DNA from: Planctomycetaceae bacterium
Lineage (GTDB): Bacteria; Planctomycetota; Planctomycetia; Planctomycetales; Planctomycetaceae
Assembly (NCBI GenBank): GCA_027080405.1
Contig: JALWSL010000516.1
Location: forward strand, 1 to 16,082
Length of the DNA: 16,082 nucleotides
Reading direction: 5' to 3'
Shown: piece by piece, positions 15,691 to 16,082 of the stretch
Layout of the letters: each line of letters opens with the position of its first letter
Position numbering within the stretch: position 1 is the stretch's first letter
Notes under the pieces: model-generated
What the model was told of the DNA's origin: nothing
Database searches by the model: none
Seen by the model: the letters and a program-made list of their open reading frames with translations, nothing else
Translations under genes and position numbers: made by a program

Positions 15691-15841
15691 CCACGAATGA
15701 GTCGAGAGAGTTACCTGTTAGTTCTTGTGACGAGTTTGTGGGGCGGTGACGCAGTCAACTGATTGAGAGTTGGTTTCAGGCGATTGCAGGGAAGCGATCG
15801 TATCTTTTTGAAAGACCGTCATGAGGTAGGGGGGATGACGC

Positions 15842-16082
15842 TTGGACGCACGCAGTGCGAGCCGGACGCTCCTGACAGAAATGGAGAAAGTTGTTCAACC
15901 GGAATGGAAGGCATTGGGACTGCCGGACTTTTCCGAAGGACTGACCTGGTTATTCAGGTTGAACAGTGGGGGATTGTGCAGAGTTTGCTCCTGGACATCC
16001 TGCGATTCCGTTTCTGGCTCTCTCTACTGCATGGTGGTGTGAAGAAAGAACTGTGCGAGCCCACGCACAGAATGACGTGATC
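15842..16082 (+). pseudogene. Start of an unidentified gene with an apparent frameshift, running off the right edge
   Basis: From TTG 15842, preceded by AGGGGGG at seven bases, a protein-like frame reads through TLLTEMEKVVQPEWKALGLP and LTWLFRLNSG, then deteriorates after a run of five G (15968-15972) into a Cys/Ser-rich tail that stops at 16042. If one G is removed from the run, the reading continues as DCAEFAPGHPAIPFLALSTA, then WWCEERTVRAHAQND, and stays open to the edge of the window. That second frame is closed by a stop at 15960-15962, so it cannot begin far upstream on its own. The simplest reading is one gene broken by a single-base insertion, a sequencing error in the G run, or less likely programmed slippage. 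An ATG at 15835 in a third frame also has a ribosome binding site, but it gives less protein-like sequence. I do not recognise the product. Confidence 0.4.

Larger units (their letters stand above)
15144..15841. other. Intergenic stretch with repeats and no convincing gene
   Basis: About 700 bp lacking a well-supported gene. A minus-strand frame from 15604 to 15281 (107 codons) has partly protein-like composition near its end but uses several rare codons and has no clear ribosome binding site. An opposite-strand frame at 15202-15651 is no better. Structure present: an AT-rich patch near 15421-15480, a bulged inverted repeat (15603-15613 with 15644-15653) and a 10-bp tandem repeat (15671-15690). 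Confidence 0.45.

Overview
The window looks like part of a planctomycete chromosome. This rests on the style of its proteins rather than on any database search: a long sigma-70 factor preceded by several helix-turn-helix modules, a membrane-anchored Pro/Gln-rich protein with DPF motifs, an exported isoaspartyl methyltransferase with a C-terminal beta-sandwich-like extension, and roomy intergenic spaces. Genes lie on both strands. I see no rRNA, tRNA, CRISPR array, insertion sequence or phage module, and no obvious defence system.

Layout. Positions 939 to 1 (minus) hold the N-terminal part of an anchored low-complexity protein that runs off the left edge. A 754-bp AT-rich control region with a perfect 14-bp palindrome separates it from the sigma factor gene (1694-3358, plus), which ends at a strong intrinsic terminator. 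Two membrane-protein genes follow on the plus strand: a three-helix protein with a soluble C-terminal domain (3621-4490) and a family 39-like, polyprenyl-phosphate-sugar-dependent glycosyltransferase (4613-6124). They probably act together on the cell surface. Convergent to them are an ABC transporter ATPase without a visible permease (7170-6160), a Prc/Tsp-type S41 protease with its own terminator (9447-7303) and a two-helix membrane protein of unknown function (10914-10132).

A divergent intergenic region carrying four 10-bp repeats leads into the exported methyltransferase (11068-12342). After a terminator come purH (12641-14239, the last two steps of IMP synthesis) and a PduO-type cob(I)alamin adenosyltransferase (14314-14874), which are likely co-transcribed. 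The right end holds a 53-residue membrane protein gene (15143-14982, minus), a long stretch without a convincing gene, and the start of a plus-strand gene that appears frameshifted at a run of five G.

The clearest large-scale pattern is the repeated occurrence of short imperfect tandem repeats (9-18 bp units), both between genes and in frame inside them. The most interesting individual items are the three-HTH sigma factor with its upstream palindrome, the exported methyltransferase whose signal-peptide n-region is built of 18-bp repeats, the small membrane protein, and the apparent frameshift at the right edge.
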